DNA of 64,000 nucleotides from Cellvibrionaceae bacterium. GTDB lineage: Bacteria; Pseudomonadota; Gammaproteobacteria; Pseudomonadales; Cellvibrionaceae. The notes beneath the pieces were generated by a model. The model searched no databases. It had not been told where the DNA came from and saw nothing but the letters and a program-made list of their open reading frames with translations. Where the stretch lies: assembly GCA_024707385.1 (NCBI GenBank), contig JANPZW010000004.1, forward strand, positions 124,001-188,000, given 5' to 3'. The translations under genes were made by a program, and so were the position numbers. Positions within the stretch are counted from its first letter, which is position 1; each line of letters starts with the position of its first letter. Of this stretch, positions 47,353-55,856 are shown in pieces.

Positions 47353-48936
47353 ATGAGTTTCTTCAACATCAAACGCTCGCTTGCAGCGGCCGCCGCGTGC
47401 GTTGCTGCGATGAGCTTTTCCTCCGCGTACGCTTGTACTGGCGCGCTTAACAATACTAACAACGCTGTTGGTACTCACAACGGCTTCTATTATTCGTTCT
47501 GGAAACAGGAGAATGGCAATAGAGTAAGTATTACCTGTGGTGAAGCCGGCTATTATAAGACTGAATGGAGCAGCGTCTTTAACTGGGTCGGTGGAATGGG
47601 CTGGAATCCAGGTGGGGCGAGAATCGTTAATTACCGCGGTACATTTAACAGCGGCCGCCAGCGCAACCAGTCAAACTCTTATCTTGCGCTTTACGGCTGG
47701 ACTCGAGTCCCAACAGAAGTTGAGTACTACGTCGTCGAGAGTTACGGTTCCTACAACCCCGCAAACTGCGGCGGTAGCGGCGGTGTTGCTGGCGGTGGTG
47801 GTAGTGGGGATGGCCAAAAAGGAACCGTCACGATCGGTGGAGTGCGTTACCAATTAACGCAGTGCACACGAACGAACCAGCCATCTATTTCTGGAACCTC
47901 CACATTCAAACAATTTTTCAGCGTACGCGAAACTCCTCTGCCCTGGGGGACCGTCCAAGGCTCCATCGACGTGGGTGCCCACTTCAAAGCCTGGGCTGAT
48001 GCCGGTATGCGACTTGGCACTGACCATTTTTACATGGTGCTCGCCAGTGAGGGCTACGATGGTAATAGAAATTCCTCTGGTAACTCCGAGCTTTGGATAA
48101 CTAGCGGCGCAGCGGTGACCCCTTCTTGCGGCACAACCGGCGGTGTTGAGATTTGCTGTAATATCAGCGCGGACCCAGATGGGGATGGTATCGGTACCGA
48201 AAACGGCAAAATGTGCACGGTCACCGACAAGACCGTTGGATACACCCCGCCGAACTCACCTGACATTCTGGCAGCTGTTAACGTCGGTAGTACCGGTGCT
48301 GCGGTACAGGTTGGCGGTATTTACTATGCACCTAACCGTTATATGACCGGTGGTACACCGAACTCCACCACGGCAAACATTACCGGTGGTAACGACTTGT
48401 TCAAAACCGAACTGTACGGTGACTTCTCTGCTTCTATTCCTACTGGCAACGGGAGCTTCTCTGTTGAGTTAGGCTTCGTAGAGATGTACCACACATCAGC
48501 CGGTATGCGTTCCTTTAACGTCGCTATTGAAGGCAATCGTGTGCTCACTAACGTGGATATCTACGATGAGGTAGGGGCCAACACTGCATGGAAACAGACG
48601 TTTAACGCTAACGTAACCGACGGCAAACTGGATATCGTGCTTACCAAAAACTCTGATAACGCTACCCTGAGTTCCATCTTGGTGCGCAAGTCGACCAGCA
48701 GCTCTTCCAGCTCTAGCTCGTCTTCTTCCAGCAGCTCTTCGTCGTCCAGCAGCTCATCCAGCAGCAGCTCTTCGTCGTCTAGCAGCAGCTCATCCAGCAG
48801 CAGTTCGTCTTCCAGCTCTTCTAGTGGCGGCACTGGCAATACCGGCGGCAACACTGGCGGCGGTAGCACTGGAGCTTTGTTCCTGATGATGATGGGCGCT
48901 CTGTTGTTCTCACGCCGTCTGGTTGTGAAAGCCTAA
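47353..48936 (+). CDS. GH11 endo-1,4-beta-xylanase with malectin-like CBM, poly-Ser linker and GlyGly-CTERM-like anchor
   Basis: The 527-residue secreted enzyme cuts xylan. After a signal peptide (cleavage near AYACTG) comes a GH11 jelly roll (residues about 28-255): THNGFYYSFW, GGMGWNPGGARIVNYRG, nucleophile Glu124 in VEYYVVESYG, and acid/base Glu233 in LASEGY. It carries a Gly-rich insertion at about 140-157. A calcium-loop-like segment (DPDGDGIGTENGK) leads into a malectin/CBM57-like module (about 305-446). A run of 43 serines (449-491) then joins a GG-rich segment (GGGSTG), a hydrophobic helix and RRLVVKA, which resembles a GlyGly-CTERM sorting signal. This implies cell-surface anchoring or rhombosortase cleavage. 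AGGTGGGG precedes the ATG. Confidence 0.92.
   Translation: MSFFNIKRSLAAAAACVAAMSFSSAYACTGALNNTNNAVGTHNGFYYSFWKQENGNRVSITCGEAGYYKTEWSSVFNWVGGMGWNPGGARIVNYRGTFNSGRQRNQSNSYLALYGWTRVPTEVEYYVVESYGSYNPANCGGSGGVAGGGGSGDGQKGTVTIGGVRYQLTQCTRTNQPSISGTSTFKQFFSVRETPLPWGTVQGSIDVGAHFKAWADAGMRLGTDHFYMVLASEGYDGNRNSSGNSELWITSGAAVTPSCGTTGGVEICCNISADPDGDGIGTENGKMCTVTDKTVGYTPPNSPDILAAVNVGSTGAAVQVGGIYYAPNRYMTGGTPNSTTANITGGNDLFKTELYGDFSASIPTGNGSFSVELGFVEMYHTSAGMRSFNVAIEGNRVLTNVDIYDEVGANTAWKQTFNANVTDGKLDIVLTKNSDNATLSSILVRKSTSSSSSSSSSSSSSSSSSSSSSSSSSSSSSSSSSSSSSSSSSSSGGTGNTGGNTGGGSTGALFLMMMGALLFSRRLVVKA
48697..48825 (+). repeat. Poly-serine coding tract (43 consecutive Ser codons)
   Basis: The tract uses a mixture of AGC, TCT, TCC, TCG and TCA codons without a strict DNA repeat, so the serine run is maintained at the protein level rather than by slippage. 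Long poly-Ser linkers are a hallmark of secreted enzymes in Cellvibrio, Saccharophagus and relatives. Confidence 0.9.
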
Positions 48937-48956
48937 GAGCGAGTTTTACCCGTAAA

Positions 48957-48986
48957 CAAAAGGCCCCTTTTAGGGGCCTTTTTTAT
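48957..48986. terminator. Bidirectional rho-independent terminator
   Basis: The stem AGGCCCC/GGGGCCT with a five-base loop (48961-48979) is flanked by A and T runs. It lies between the xylanase gene and the convergent oxidoreductase gene. Confidence 0.9.
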
Positions 48987-49003
48987 TTGGGAAGCGGAAA
49001 GTT

Positions 49004-50025
49004 TTAGAGGGATATTTCCCTGCCGCTTGCCGCGGCCTGGTAAATAGCGAGAAGAATCTTCAGATCCCTGAGTCCCTCTCGACCGGAAATCACTTCGGGT
49101 AAAGGCGCGGGATCGAGAAACAGACGCCCCAGGTCCTCCATCTGTTTCCATTGGTGATGTTCGTGGGGAATATCGAGAAGGTGTTCGTTTTCGTCGCGCA
49201 CGACACCATGCAGTGGGCCGTAGGAAAAAGCGGGATCGAGTTTGATGATGGTGTCCGCGGTGCGGATGCTCAGTTCGTCGAGATAGCCGCTGTAGCCGGC
49301 ATAGCCTGTCATATAAACATCGTCTGGAAACCGCATCTGCCAGGAGATGTGTTCTTCCACTTCGCAGTATTTCGCCCTGTCGGTGCACGGGCCGAATTGT
49401 GCAGTGACGGAAATCGGCTCTTGTCCGGTGATATAGCGAGCCGCCTGGACGCAGTAGATTCCCACGTCAATCAAGGCGCCGCCGCCAGCCAGGGATTTGT
49501 TTAGCCGCCATTGTCCAGCCTCGCCGACATCAATACTGAAAATGGCGTTGATGAAATTTACCCCTCCTTTTACCAGGGGCCGCCCCCCGAAATTTCTTGA
49601 TGCAGAGAGTTGAAGCGCAGGCGATAACCGACGGCGAGCTTCACCCTTGCCGCCTCGCATGCGGCAATCATTTGCTCTGCTTCTTCGATGCGGATGGCGA
49701 TCGGCTTTTCCACAATCACGTGTTTTCCGGCCTTCGCCGCGCGCACAGTGAAATCAGCGTGCATGCTGTTGGGCAGGCAGATATAAACGGCGTCTATATC
49801 CTGGCAGTCTTTGATGAGATCGAAGTTTTCGTAAGAAAACACACGATCATCGCGGATTTTCCATCTTTCTTGCCAAGCCGGAATTTTCTCCTTGCTGCCG
49901 GTCACTATGGCGGTGAGATCCCAGTATTGCGAATCTTCCAATCCGGCAGCGACACAGTCGGTGGCATAGTGGCCAAGCCCGATCAGGGCAAGGCCAAGTT
50001 TTTTGTCATGGTGACGCTTTTCCAT
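49004..50025 (-). CDS. Gfo/Idh/MocA-family oxidoreductase (frameshifted)
   Basis: The N-terminal Rossmann fold has GLALIGLGHYATDCV (dinucleotide site), VYICLPNSMHADFTVRAAKAGKHVIVEKPIA with the conserved EKP motif (cited as YICLPNSMHADF and VIVEKPIA) and LAVGYRLRF. The C-terminal domain in another frame has FINAIFSIDVG, QWRLNKSLAGGGALIDVGIYC and ARYITGQEP, as in glucose-fructose or xylose oxidoreductases. The frames separate between about 49555 and 49600, around six C at 49583-49588 and nearby C runs; more than one base may be wrong there. Repaired length is about 340 residues. Its place between xylanase and glucuronidase genes suggests a role on xylan-derived sugars. Confidence 0.82.
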
Positions 50026-50062
50026 TAAGGGCTATCCGCTTGAGATGGTTGCCGGTTGGTGT

Positions 50063-52252
50063 TTATTTCCCCTGGCCGGGCGCATGAGGAAATTTTCGGC
50101 TCATATATTCCTGCAAACTGCCCTGCGGTTTTTCCAATCCTTCGGGAATGGGGCGCTGCGAGAATGTTTGAAAGTACAGCACGCAGGCGTTGCGCCACCA
50201 ATAGGCTTCCTGCTCCTGAATCTTCAGCGCCATTTTGATTTGCTGGAACGGCTGTGGGGCGATCTTGGTGGCGAGGCTGTCCCAAGTTCTGACCATATTG
50301 CTGACGTCCGCTGCCCCTTGGTAGTAGCGGTGCACAAGCTCATCCCACAGCGGCCGGCCGGAGCGGGTTTGGTAATCCCAGCTGACATGGTGGAACCACA
50401 GCAGCAAGTCTTCCGGTATGGTATCCGGTGACGCGTAGAGGGTGCGAAGCGGTGGGAAGTATTGTTCCACTGCGTTGACGCCTGAGGGTGAGCGGTCAAA
50501 GCCTATACCTTCTTTATTGGCGCGATGGTAGTAGACCGAGGTCCAGTCCTCGCGCCCCAGGTCTTTGATCCAGGGGCCGGGGCCGTAGTGGTGGCCCTCG
50601 TCCATAATATGGTGCAGGCCGAGGGGGTCATGTAATTCACCGTGATTTCCCGCGAGGCCATCATCATATCCGTGACTGTTTTGACGACTTCAGCATCGTT
50701 GCTCAGGGTCATGCGTACCCATTCTTGGGCGATTTCCTCGGCGGACAAGTCATGGTCCCAGGCCAACCGACCAAATACGTACCAATTGGATTGCAGCATG
50801 ATGTGACCGGTCCAGTTGCGGTCGGTGCCTATATTGGCCACACCCGCGATACCCGAAATGCCGTTGTTGAAGAGCGAGCCATCCACGACTTTCGCCACCG
50901 TCGAGCCTTCGCCCCGGGCAAAAGTGTCTGCGTCGAGAACTTCCTTGTACATGGTGCCCAGATAGACCAGGTGGGTGCTGAAACCCAGATATTCCATGGT
51001 GATCTGGAATTCCATCATTAAAGGTGTTTTGGGCGTTGCGCCAAACAGCGGGCTGAAGGGCTCTCGCGGCTGGAAATCAATCGGGCCGTTTTTGACCTGC
51101 ACCAGCACGTTTGGCTTGAATTGCCCGTCCAGCGGTTGGAATTCGGAATAGGCCTGTTTGGAACGTTCTTCATTTTTTTTCGTTGGCGTACACGAAAGCC
51201 CGCCACATGACGATGCCGCCGTGAGGCGCCAGCGCATCGGCCAGCATATTGGCACCTTCGGCGTGGCTGCGTCCGTAATCTCCGGGCCCCGGTTGCCCCT
51301 CAGAGTTGGCCTTGACCAGAAAGCCGCCGAAGTCTGGAATCGTTTTATAAATATAGGCAACTTTGTCGCGCCACCATTTTTGTACAGCTGGGTCGCGCGG
51401 ATCGGACGTAGGCAGGCCGCCGATGGATTGCGGCGAGCTGAATTTGACGGACAGATACACCTTAATTCCATAAGGGCGAAAGACATCGGCCAGCGCCTTT
51501 ACCTTTTCAAGATAATGCGGCGTCAAAATGAGCGGGTCGGAGTTGACGTTGTTCAAGACCGTGCCGTTGATGCCGATGGAGGCATTGGCTCTGGCGTAAT
51601 CGTAGTAACGCTGCTCCTGATAATCAGGCAGCTTGTGCCAGTCCCAGATAGATTGGCCGGAGTAACCGCGCTCCACATGGCGATCCAGGTTGTCCCAGTG
51701 GTTCAGCACTCGCAGATCAATCCTGGGGTGGGACTGTAGGTCCAGATTCTCAATCGGCTGTCGAGTCTGCAGCAACCGCAGGAAATGAAAAGTGCCATAG
51801 AGCGTTGCCACATCCGTATTGCCGGCAATGACGGTGGCCTGTTTGCCGCCTATCCGCATTGTCCGAATCAGGTAACCCTCTTTACCGAGGTTCTCCAGCG
51901 CTTCTGTGAGCCCTGCACTGGCCAGTGCAGGGAGGCTGGCAGGTGTGCCAATCACCAGCTGGCGGTTGCCGGGGCGGGTGGTTTCGGCGAGCGGTTTGCC
52001 GAGCATGCTGGTGAGTGCATGCCGCAGCTCGTGGCGAATGACATCATTGGTCGGCCCGTCACCGGGGAGGAGCAGGGATTGGAGCTGTTTCTGGTATTGC
52101 TTGGTCAGCGTCCGATCTTGGATGGGTTCATAAGCCAGCCAGAGGCGATAGCCGTCGTTGGCGTCGAAGTGGAATTGCGCATAAGTGCTCGGGTGCAACA
52201 TGACGCATATGCAGAGCAGGGCGGAGGCAAGGCTTCTTTTAAGTATCAGCAT
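50063..52252 (-). CDS. GH67 alpha-glucuronidase (two frameshifts)
   Basis: This enzyme removes 4-O-methyl-glucuronic acid from the ends of xylo-oligosaccharides. A signal-like N-terminus ([21 protein letters not shown]) starts at the ATG at 52252. Then come [43 protein letters not shown], the acid residue in [19 protein letters not shown] and the catalytic Asp/Glu pair in [11 protein letters not shown]. Frame is lost twice: in eight T at 51173-51180 (one A too many on the coding strand) and in five G at 50623-50627 (one C missing). The three pieces join to a normal GH67 of about 729 residues. The xylanase and oxidoreductase genes beside it point to glucuronoxylan use. Confidence 0.9.
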
Positions 52253-52337
52253 TAAAAATTCCGGAAGGTCTGTCAGCGGAGGGGATGAGGACACCCGCCT
52301 CACGGCAAGGTTCCAGTTGGAAAGAGTAGTCGGCAGG

Positions 52338-52366
52338 CAAAAAAAGGCGGCTTTTTATGGCCGCCT
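52338..52366 (-). terminator. Rho-independent terminator of the gene at 52402-53205
   Basis: On the minus strand AGGCGGC and GCCGCCT form a stem around an eight-base loop (52345-52366), followed by a run of seven T. Confidence 0.88.
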
Positions 52367-52401
52367 GAAGAGACTCTCGCAGGATGAGAGAGGGGTTCGT
52401 G

Positions 52402-53205
52402 TCAAGGTGACACGTAGATTTGAGTGTTTAAACCATGGCGTTCCGAGGGAGCCGGTGAGTCCCCTTCGCCCAAGGCGAAAATAGCCATTGCAGCATAGGG
52501 AAGAGTGATAGCTGCCGACCACCAGAAAACTCTGCGATTGCGCGTTTGACTGGCACTGGCCTCAGGTCTGGATCGTCGCAAAGCGGAGGTTGTCTGCTCC
52601 GGCCTTGCCGCGGTCAAGTGCGGCAAGGGAGTGCCGAAATCCACCCGCTCCATGCTGGCAATATGCAAATTCGGGTAGCGCTCCTGCATGCTTCGTATCG
52701 CTTCTTCGTCTTCTGCCCCAACGTCTTGCCGCGGCAAATAAAAAGTGACCGGCATGCCATTTTTCTGCGCCTCCAGGATCAATGGCCCCGCTGATCGGAG
52801 CTTGCAGGCGATATCTTTTACCGGACGGACGCTTCTATCTTTGTCGACATCGCCGGCGGCCAGTATTAACGAGCCGTACTTCTCCCTATTTCCTTCTGTG
52901 TCGTTGGTGGCAAGGTTTTGCTGGTGAAAGAGTTGATGACCTATAAAAACTCCCAGTTGCCAACCGCGGGGCTGTTCTATGTCCTTCTCCAGTTGCAATT
53001 CATAGCGGTCCACCAGGGTGTGATGGGCGATGAGTCCTGTATCGAGGCAGACGAAATCGTGATATCCGTCGCTGATGGAAGACTTCTTTCTCAGCAGGGT
53101 TACCAGAGCGACACTCAATTTGAGTTCAGGCGCTTCAGTGATGCGCATGATTCGCACCGGTCCCTGGTTGGTTGCGATATAAACCGCCGATTTGTTTCTT
53201 ACCAC
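52402..53205 (-). CDS. Hypothetical C-tail-anchored protein with weak Lon-protease-fold resemblance
   Basis: I do not know this 267-residue family. Residues about 55-175 (YHDFVCLDTGLIAHH, GWQLGVFIGHQLFHQ, SLILAAGDVDKDRSVRPVKDIACKL, GMPVTFYLPRQD) follow the order of the Lon/ComM proteolytic fold, where 'ATGEVDxxGxVxPVGGIxxKxxAA' precedes a 'FLPxxN' strand. The catalytic Ser of Lon is not evident, so it may be inactive. Residues about 225-245 form a single helix (VFWWSAAITLPYAAMAIFAL) near the C-terminus. The start is GTG with AGG upstream. A 19-base palindrome lies about 260 bases upstream, and a terminator follows. Nothing links it to the glucuronidase gene. Confidence 0.6.
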   Translation of the reverse strand: MVRNKSAVYIATNQGPVRIMRITEAPELKLSVALVTLLRKKSSISDGYHDFVCLDTGLIAHHTLVDRYELQLEKDIEQPRGWQLGVFIGHQLFHQQNLATNDTEGNREKYGSLILAAGDVDKDRSVRPVKDIACKLRSAGPLILEAQKNGMPVTFYLPRQDVGAEDEEAIRSMQERYPNLHIASMERVDFGTPLPHLTAARPEQTTSALRRSRPEASASQTRNRRVFWWSAAITLPYAAMAIFALGEGDSPAPSERHGLNTQIYVSP

Positions 53206-53574
53206 GTTTAGACCTGGACGTTCGGATCATTAGGTTCAGTCCCGCGGCCCAACGGGGCGCGTAATATCCTGCGGACGCAATAAATTGCTCGCTGTCTATG
53301 TTTCGCTCCGTGAGACCGAAATGATGTTCAGATTGCTGTTTCTTCGGGAGTAAACGCGCTTGGTCTTGACTTGGTGAGAAGTCTGCTTGCCGGCTATAGC
53401 GACTTCCCTGAGGCGGTGATCCATATTGCTGGATATAGGGGCCGGGTGAGAGCGACGTTGCTGATGTGAAAGCCTTTCACATGCCCGGACCTATATATTT
53501 GAATTATGGTCGCGGATTAAGTCTGATGATAGGAATGCCGAGGGGGCTCGGCAACGTGGAAAATTCCACCCTTT
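53206..53574. other. Intergenic region between the LuxR gene and the tail-anchored protein gene
   Basis: About 369 bases hold no supported gene. It contains the palindrome at 53464-53482 and, close to the LuxR stop codon, two small hairpins (GCCGAG/CTCGGC at 53537-53552 and GTGGAA/TTCCAC at 53555-53568) that may stop leftward transcription. Confidence 0.55.
53464..53482. promoter_or_regulatory. Perfect 19-base palindrome, candidate operator
   Basis: ATGTGAAAG, one central C, and CTTTCACAT form a perfect dyad. There is no T-run, so it does not look like a terminator. Its size and symmetry suit a dimeric regulator such as a LuxR-type protein. It lies 92 bases beyond the LuxR stop codon and about 260 bases upstream of the gene starting at 53205. 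Confidence 0.5.
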
Positions 53575-54387
53575 TCAGTTTGGAGTTGGTCTGTTAGGCG
53601 GGTTTTCCCCATCGAGGAGGCGGGCGATGTTGAGCAGTCCTGCTTCGTACATCAAGGTATCGCGGGTGACATTGCCGAACTTTTTACGCAGGCTTTTGAT
53701 AACACTGTTGGCGACGTATTTGTAATCGAGATTCAGTTCAAGGCACACCGCTTTGAGGTTGCGTCCTTTTGCCAGCTCACACAGTACCTGCTTTTCCGTG
53801 ACGGACAGGAATTGCACGATAGGCATCATGAAAATCACCCTCGCTTCATTCAAGCAAAGAACTCGATCACTGAACATCATCGACATCTTGCGCAGGTAGG
53901 CGCCTTTTTCTTCATACAACTGATCGAACGAGAAGTCCTTTTCCTCGCGAGTGATGCTGACCCCCGCGATGCTGCGGCCATCGGTGAAGGTCGGCACCGA
54001 AATCCCCTGATGGATACCATAGTCCTGCCGGGCCACTTCGATCACTTCCAGCTCGGATTTGCTCAAACGTTTAACTTTCGCTTCGTTCCACCAGATCATG
54101 GGCGTGAGGTCGCCGCCTGTTATCCGTTTTATCGTGAAGTCATCCTTACCAAAGTGGGCGTCGCTGTAATGCTGAATAAACCGGGCGTTATAAGTGCGCG
54201 AAAGTTTGAAAACCGGAGCGAGCTGATGGAGGGACTGCCCGAGAGTTCCGGGCACGTAGGTATAGGAGACATTGTCGAACCCCATTTCCTGCACAGCCTT
54301 TTCAAGCCCGGCAAACATGGTGTCGACGTCTTGGGCGGCATAGAGTGTTTCGCAGTAGTCCAGAAACACTTGTTGCAAATTGGGCAT
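53575..54387 (-). CDS. LuxR-family regulator with an autoinducer-binding-like domain
   Basis: The 270-residue protein has an N-terminal autoinducer-binding-type domain (residues about 20-170) and a C-terminal LuxR helix-turn-helix (VTEKQVLCELAKGRNLKAVCLELNLD, cited as VTEKQVLCELAKGRN and VKSLRKKFG-like VIKSLRKKFGNVTRD). In the ligand pocket FIQHYSDAHFGKDDF, the usual Trp is Phe and the Asp-Pro is Asp-Phe, while WW in PMIWWNEA keeps the later Trp. This suggests a ligand other than a typical acyl-homoserine lactone. No luxI is present, but a LuxI/FeeM-like acyl synthase is two genes upstream in the same direction. Confidence 0.82.
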   Translation of the reverse strand: MPNLQQVFLDYCETLYAAQDVDTMFAGLEKAVQEMGFDNVSYTYVPGTLGQSLHQLAPVFKLSRTYNARFIQHYSDAHFGKDDFTIKRITGGDLTPMIWWNEAKVKRLSKSELEVIEVARQDYGIHQGISVPTFTDGRSIAGVSITREEKDFSFDQLYEEKGAYLRKMSMMFSDRVLCLNEARVIFMMPIVQFLSVTEKQVLCELAKGRNLKAVCLELNLDYKYVANSVIKSLRKKFGNVTRDTLMYEAGLLNIARLLDGENPPNRPTPN

Positions 54388-54397
54388 TCACATCTCC

Positions 54398-54440
54398 GGC
54401 TGATCTATTTAGAAACAAACAGATCGGTATATGATCAGCC
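54398..54440. promoter_or_regulatory. Inverted repeat upstream of the LuxR gene
   Basis: GGCTGATC (54398-54405) and GATCAGCC (54433-54440) are perfect eight-base arms 27 bases apart, 11 to 53 bases upstream of the LuxR start codon. It may be an autoregulatory site or a small leader structure. It is too short to be certain. Confidence 0.35.
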
Positions 54441-54513
54441 AGCATTTATGCTGCTTTGCGCGGAGTTCGTCAAGTGTTTCAAAGGGTGACCGAGGCGAAG
54501 CGATGCTTCGCTA

Positions 54514-55172
54514 TCAGTCCAAGCGGCGCGCCACCAGAAAATTCAACCCGCCGAGAAAAAAACGGCTGTGCATCAGATTAACGTGAAAGCCGGCAGCTTC
54601 CACCATTGCGCGCAGCTCTTCAGGAGAGAAAAAACGGCTTCGATAGGAGCGTGCCAGCACCCGATTGATCTCCCGGAAGGTGTGGAAGAACGGGTGCAGA
54701 ATCAACTCCTTTTGGATTCCTCAAGAAGCTTTTCCATATCCAAATGCTCATTGGGGGTGGCGATGATGATCTGCCCGCCTGGCCTGAGCATCTGCCGGAT
54801 TTTAGCCAGTGCCGCGTGCGGATCCGCCACCGCATACAGCGCGTTCAGGCACACGCCCCAATCAAAACCCGTGAGATCGCAGTCCTCCATGCGCGTATGC
54901 AGCAAACTGAAGCGCGGATCATCCAGATTGACGAGCAGGTGCTGGGCCTCCACCAGCATGGCTGCAGAGGCATCCAGGCCAAGATAGCTGCTGAGATCTG
55001 ACTTATCCCGGAGATAGGTCGCCAGTTTGGCGCTGCCACAACCCAGGTCCACCACATCACCACTGACCAGGTCGGCTACGGCGCGCAGCTCTTCCGCCTG
55101 GAAAATGGTTGTCGTGGTCGCGAATGACTGAGGGTAGATGTCGAAGATGGCGTTTGCAGGTAATTCGCTCAT
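54514..55172 (-). CDS. Class I SAM-dependent methyltransferase (frameshifted)
   Basis: Motif I is DVVDLGCGSAKLATYL; further parts are YLGLDASAAMLVEAQHLL, LLHTRMEDCDLTGFDWGVCLNALYAV and LRPGGQIIIATP, cited as LGLDASAAML and LRPGGQIIIATPNEH. The last 60 residues are in another frame (SRFFSPEELRAMVEAAGF). One missing base at 54708-54709 (AAAAGGAG for AAAAGGGAG) explains the break and gives ESKRELILHPFF. Repaired length is about 219 residues. The ATG at 55172 has GAGGAG upstream. It starts 10 bases after the acyl-synthase-like gene, so both are co-transcribed. A substrate such as a fatty-acyl signal is possible but not shown. Confidence 0.8.
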
Positions 55173-55182
55173 GAAGTGCTCC

Positions 55183-55770
55183 TCAGTTAAGGTTGAACAG
55201 TTTGCGGCTGACGCGGGCGGATGGCGTTGCTGTGTGCCAGATGTAAACGGCAAATGTCTTGTCGCTACCGAAGGTTTGTTGGATATCTGCGCAAATCAGC
55301 TCAGCCCCAAGATACTTGGTGAAAAATGCGCGTTTCTGCCAGGGGGCGACAAACACCATCTCTTCCACTCCGAGCCTGCGAGCCTCGTGCAGAGCGCGAG
55401 TGAAATGAGCGATGACAACAGCCGGAGAATCCTCTTCAACCGCCATGCGTCCCAGCTCCGCCAGGCGCACGCTGCGGCGCCGGTACTGCGCCAGATGCTC
55501 TTTTATATAGGATTCACTCGGTAGTCCTTGCGGGCTGTCGAGAACCATGCGGGAGCAGCTCGTTACTTCTCCAGCCGTGTTCACCGTGGTGAAGTAGTGG
55601 CTGGCGAAATCGTGGATGTCCGGTGCCTCCGGGTTGGTGATCGCCGGGTAATGCTGGCGGTAGACGCGGGCGCGAAATCTCAAGACTTTACTGTAGAGCG
55701 CGGGGTCGCTGACGGTGATGATTTCCGGTGCGCGTTGAGCGCTGCCCGCAATCTGCGAATCGATCTGCAT
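55183..55770 (-). CDS. LuxI/FeeM-superfamily N-acyl synthase-like protein
   Basis: The 195-residue GNAT-fold protein has RFRARVYRQHYPAITNPE near residue 40 (LuxI-type LRxxVF position), PDIHDFASHYF (the DxxDxF acidic pair), SCSRMVLDS (substrate Arg) and VRLAELGRMAV, which matches the E-[IL]-[SG]-R-x-A-V signature of LuxI, FeeM and exosortase-associated acyltransferases. Such enzymes join a fatty acyl group to an amino acid or a homoserine lactone. It is too divergent to be called an AHL synthase. The ATG at 55770 has a perfect AGGAGGAGG site. The neighbouring methyltransferase and LuxR genes suggest signal synthesis. Confidence 0.75.
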   Translation of the reverse strand: MQIDSQIAGSAQRAPEIITVSDPALYSKVLRFRARVYRQHYPAITNPEAPDIHDFASHYFTTVNTAGEVTSCSRMVLDSPQGLPSESYIKEHLAQYRRRSVRLAELGRMAVEEDSPAVVIAHFTRALHEARRLGVEEMVFVAPWQKRAFFTKYLGAELICADIQQTFGSDKTFAVYIWHTATPSARVSRKLFNLN

Positions 55771-55818
55771 GAGAGCCTCCTCCTGTGTTACGTCTCGTGG
55801 ATGGAGACTATTCGCACT

Positions 55819-55856
55819 GATAAAACTCAGCGACTGAGTTGTCACTGAGTTTTATC
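55819..55856. promoter_or_regulatory. Compound inverted repeat before the acyl-synthase gene
   Basis: GATAAAACTCAG (55819-55830) and CTGAGTTTTATC (55845-55856) are perfect 12-base arms. Between them a third copy, CTGAGTT (55834-55840), pairs with the left arm (AACTCAG at 55824-55830). The right arm includes the metallopeptidase stop codon. It could be a terminator or attenuator between the two genes, with two alternative stems, or a dyad operator. Confidence 0.6.

Noticed and set aside
48561..48869. Minus-strand frame rich in Glu, Asp and Leu opposite the xylanase
   Set aside because: It is the mirror of the poly-Ser linker, with no start signal or domain, and the plus strand clearly encodes GH11-CBM.
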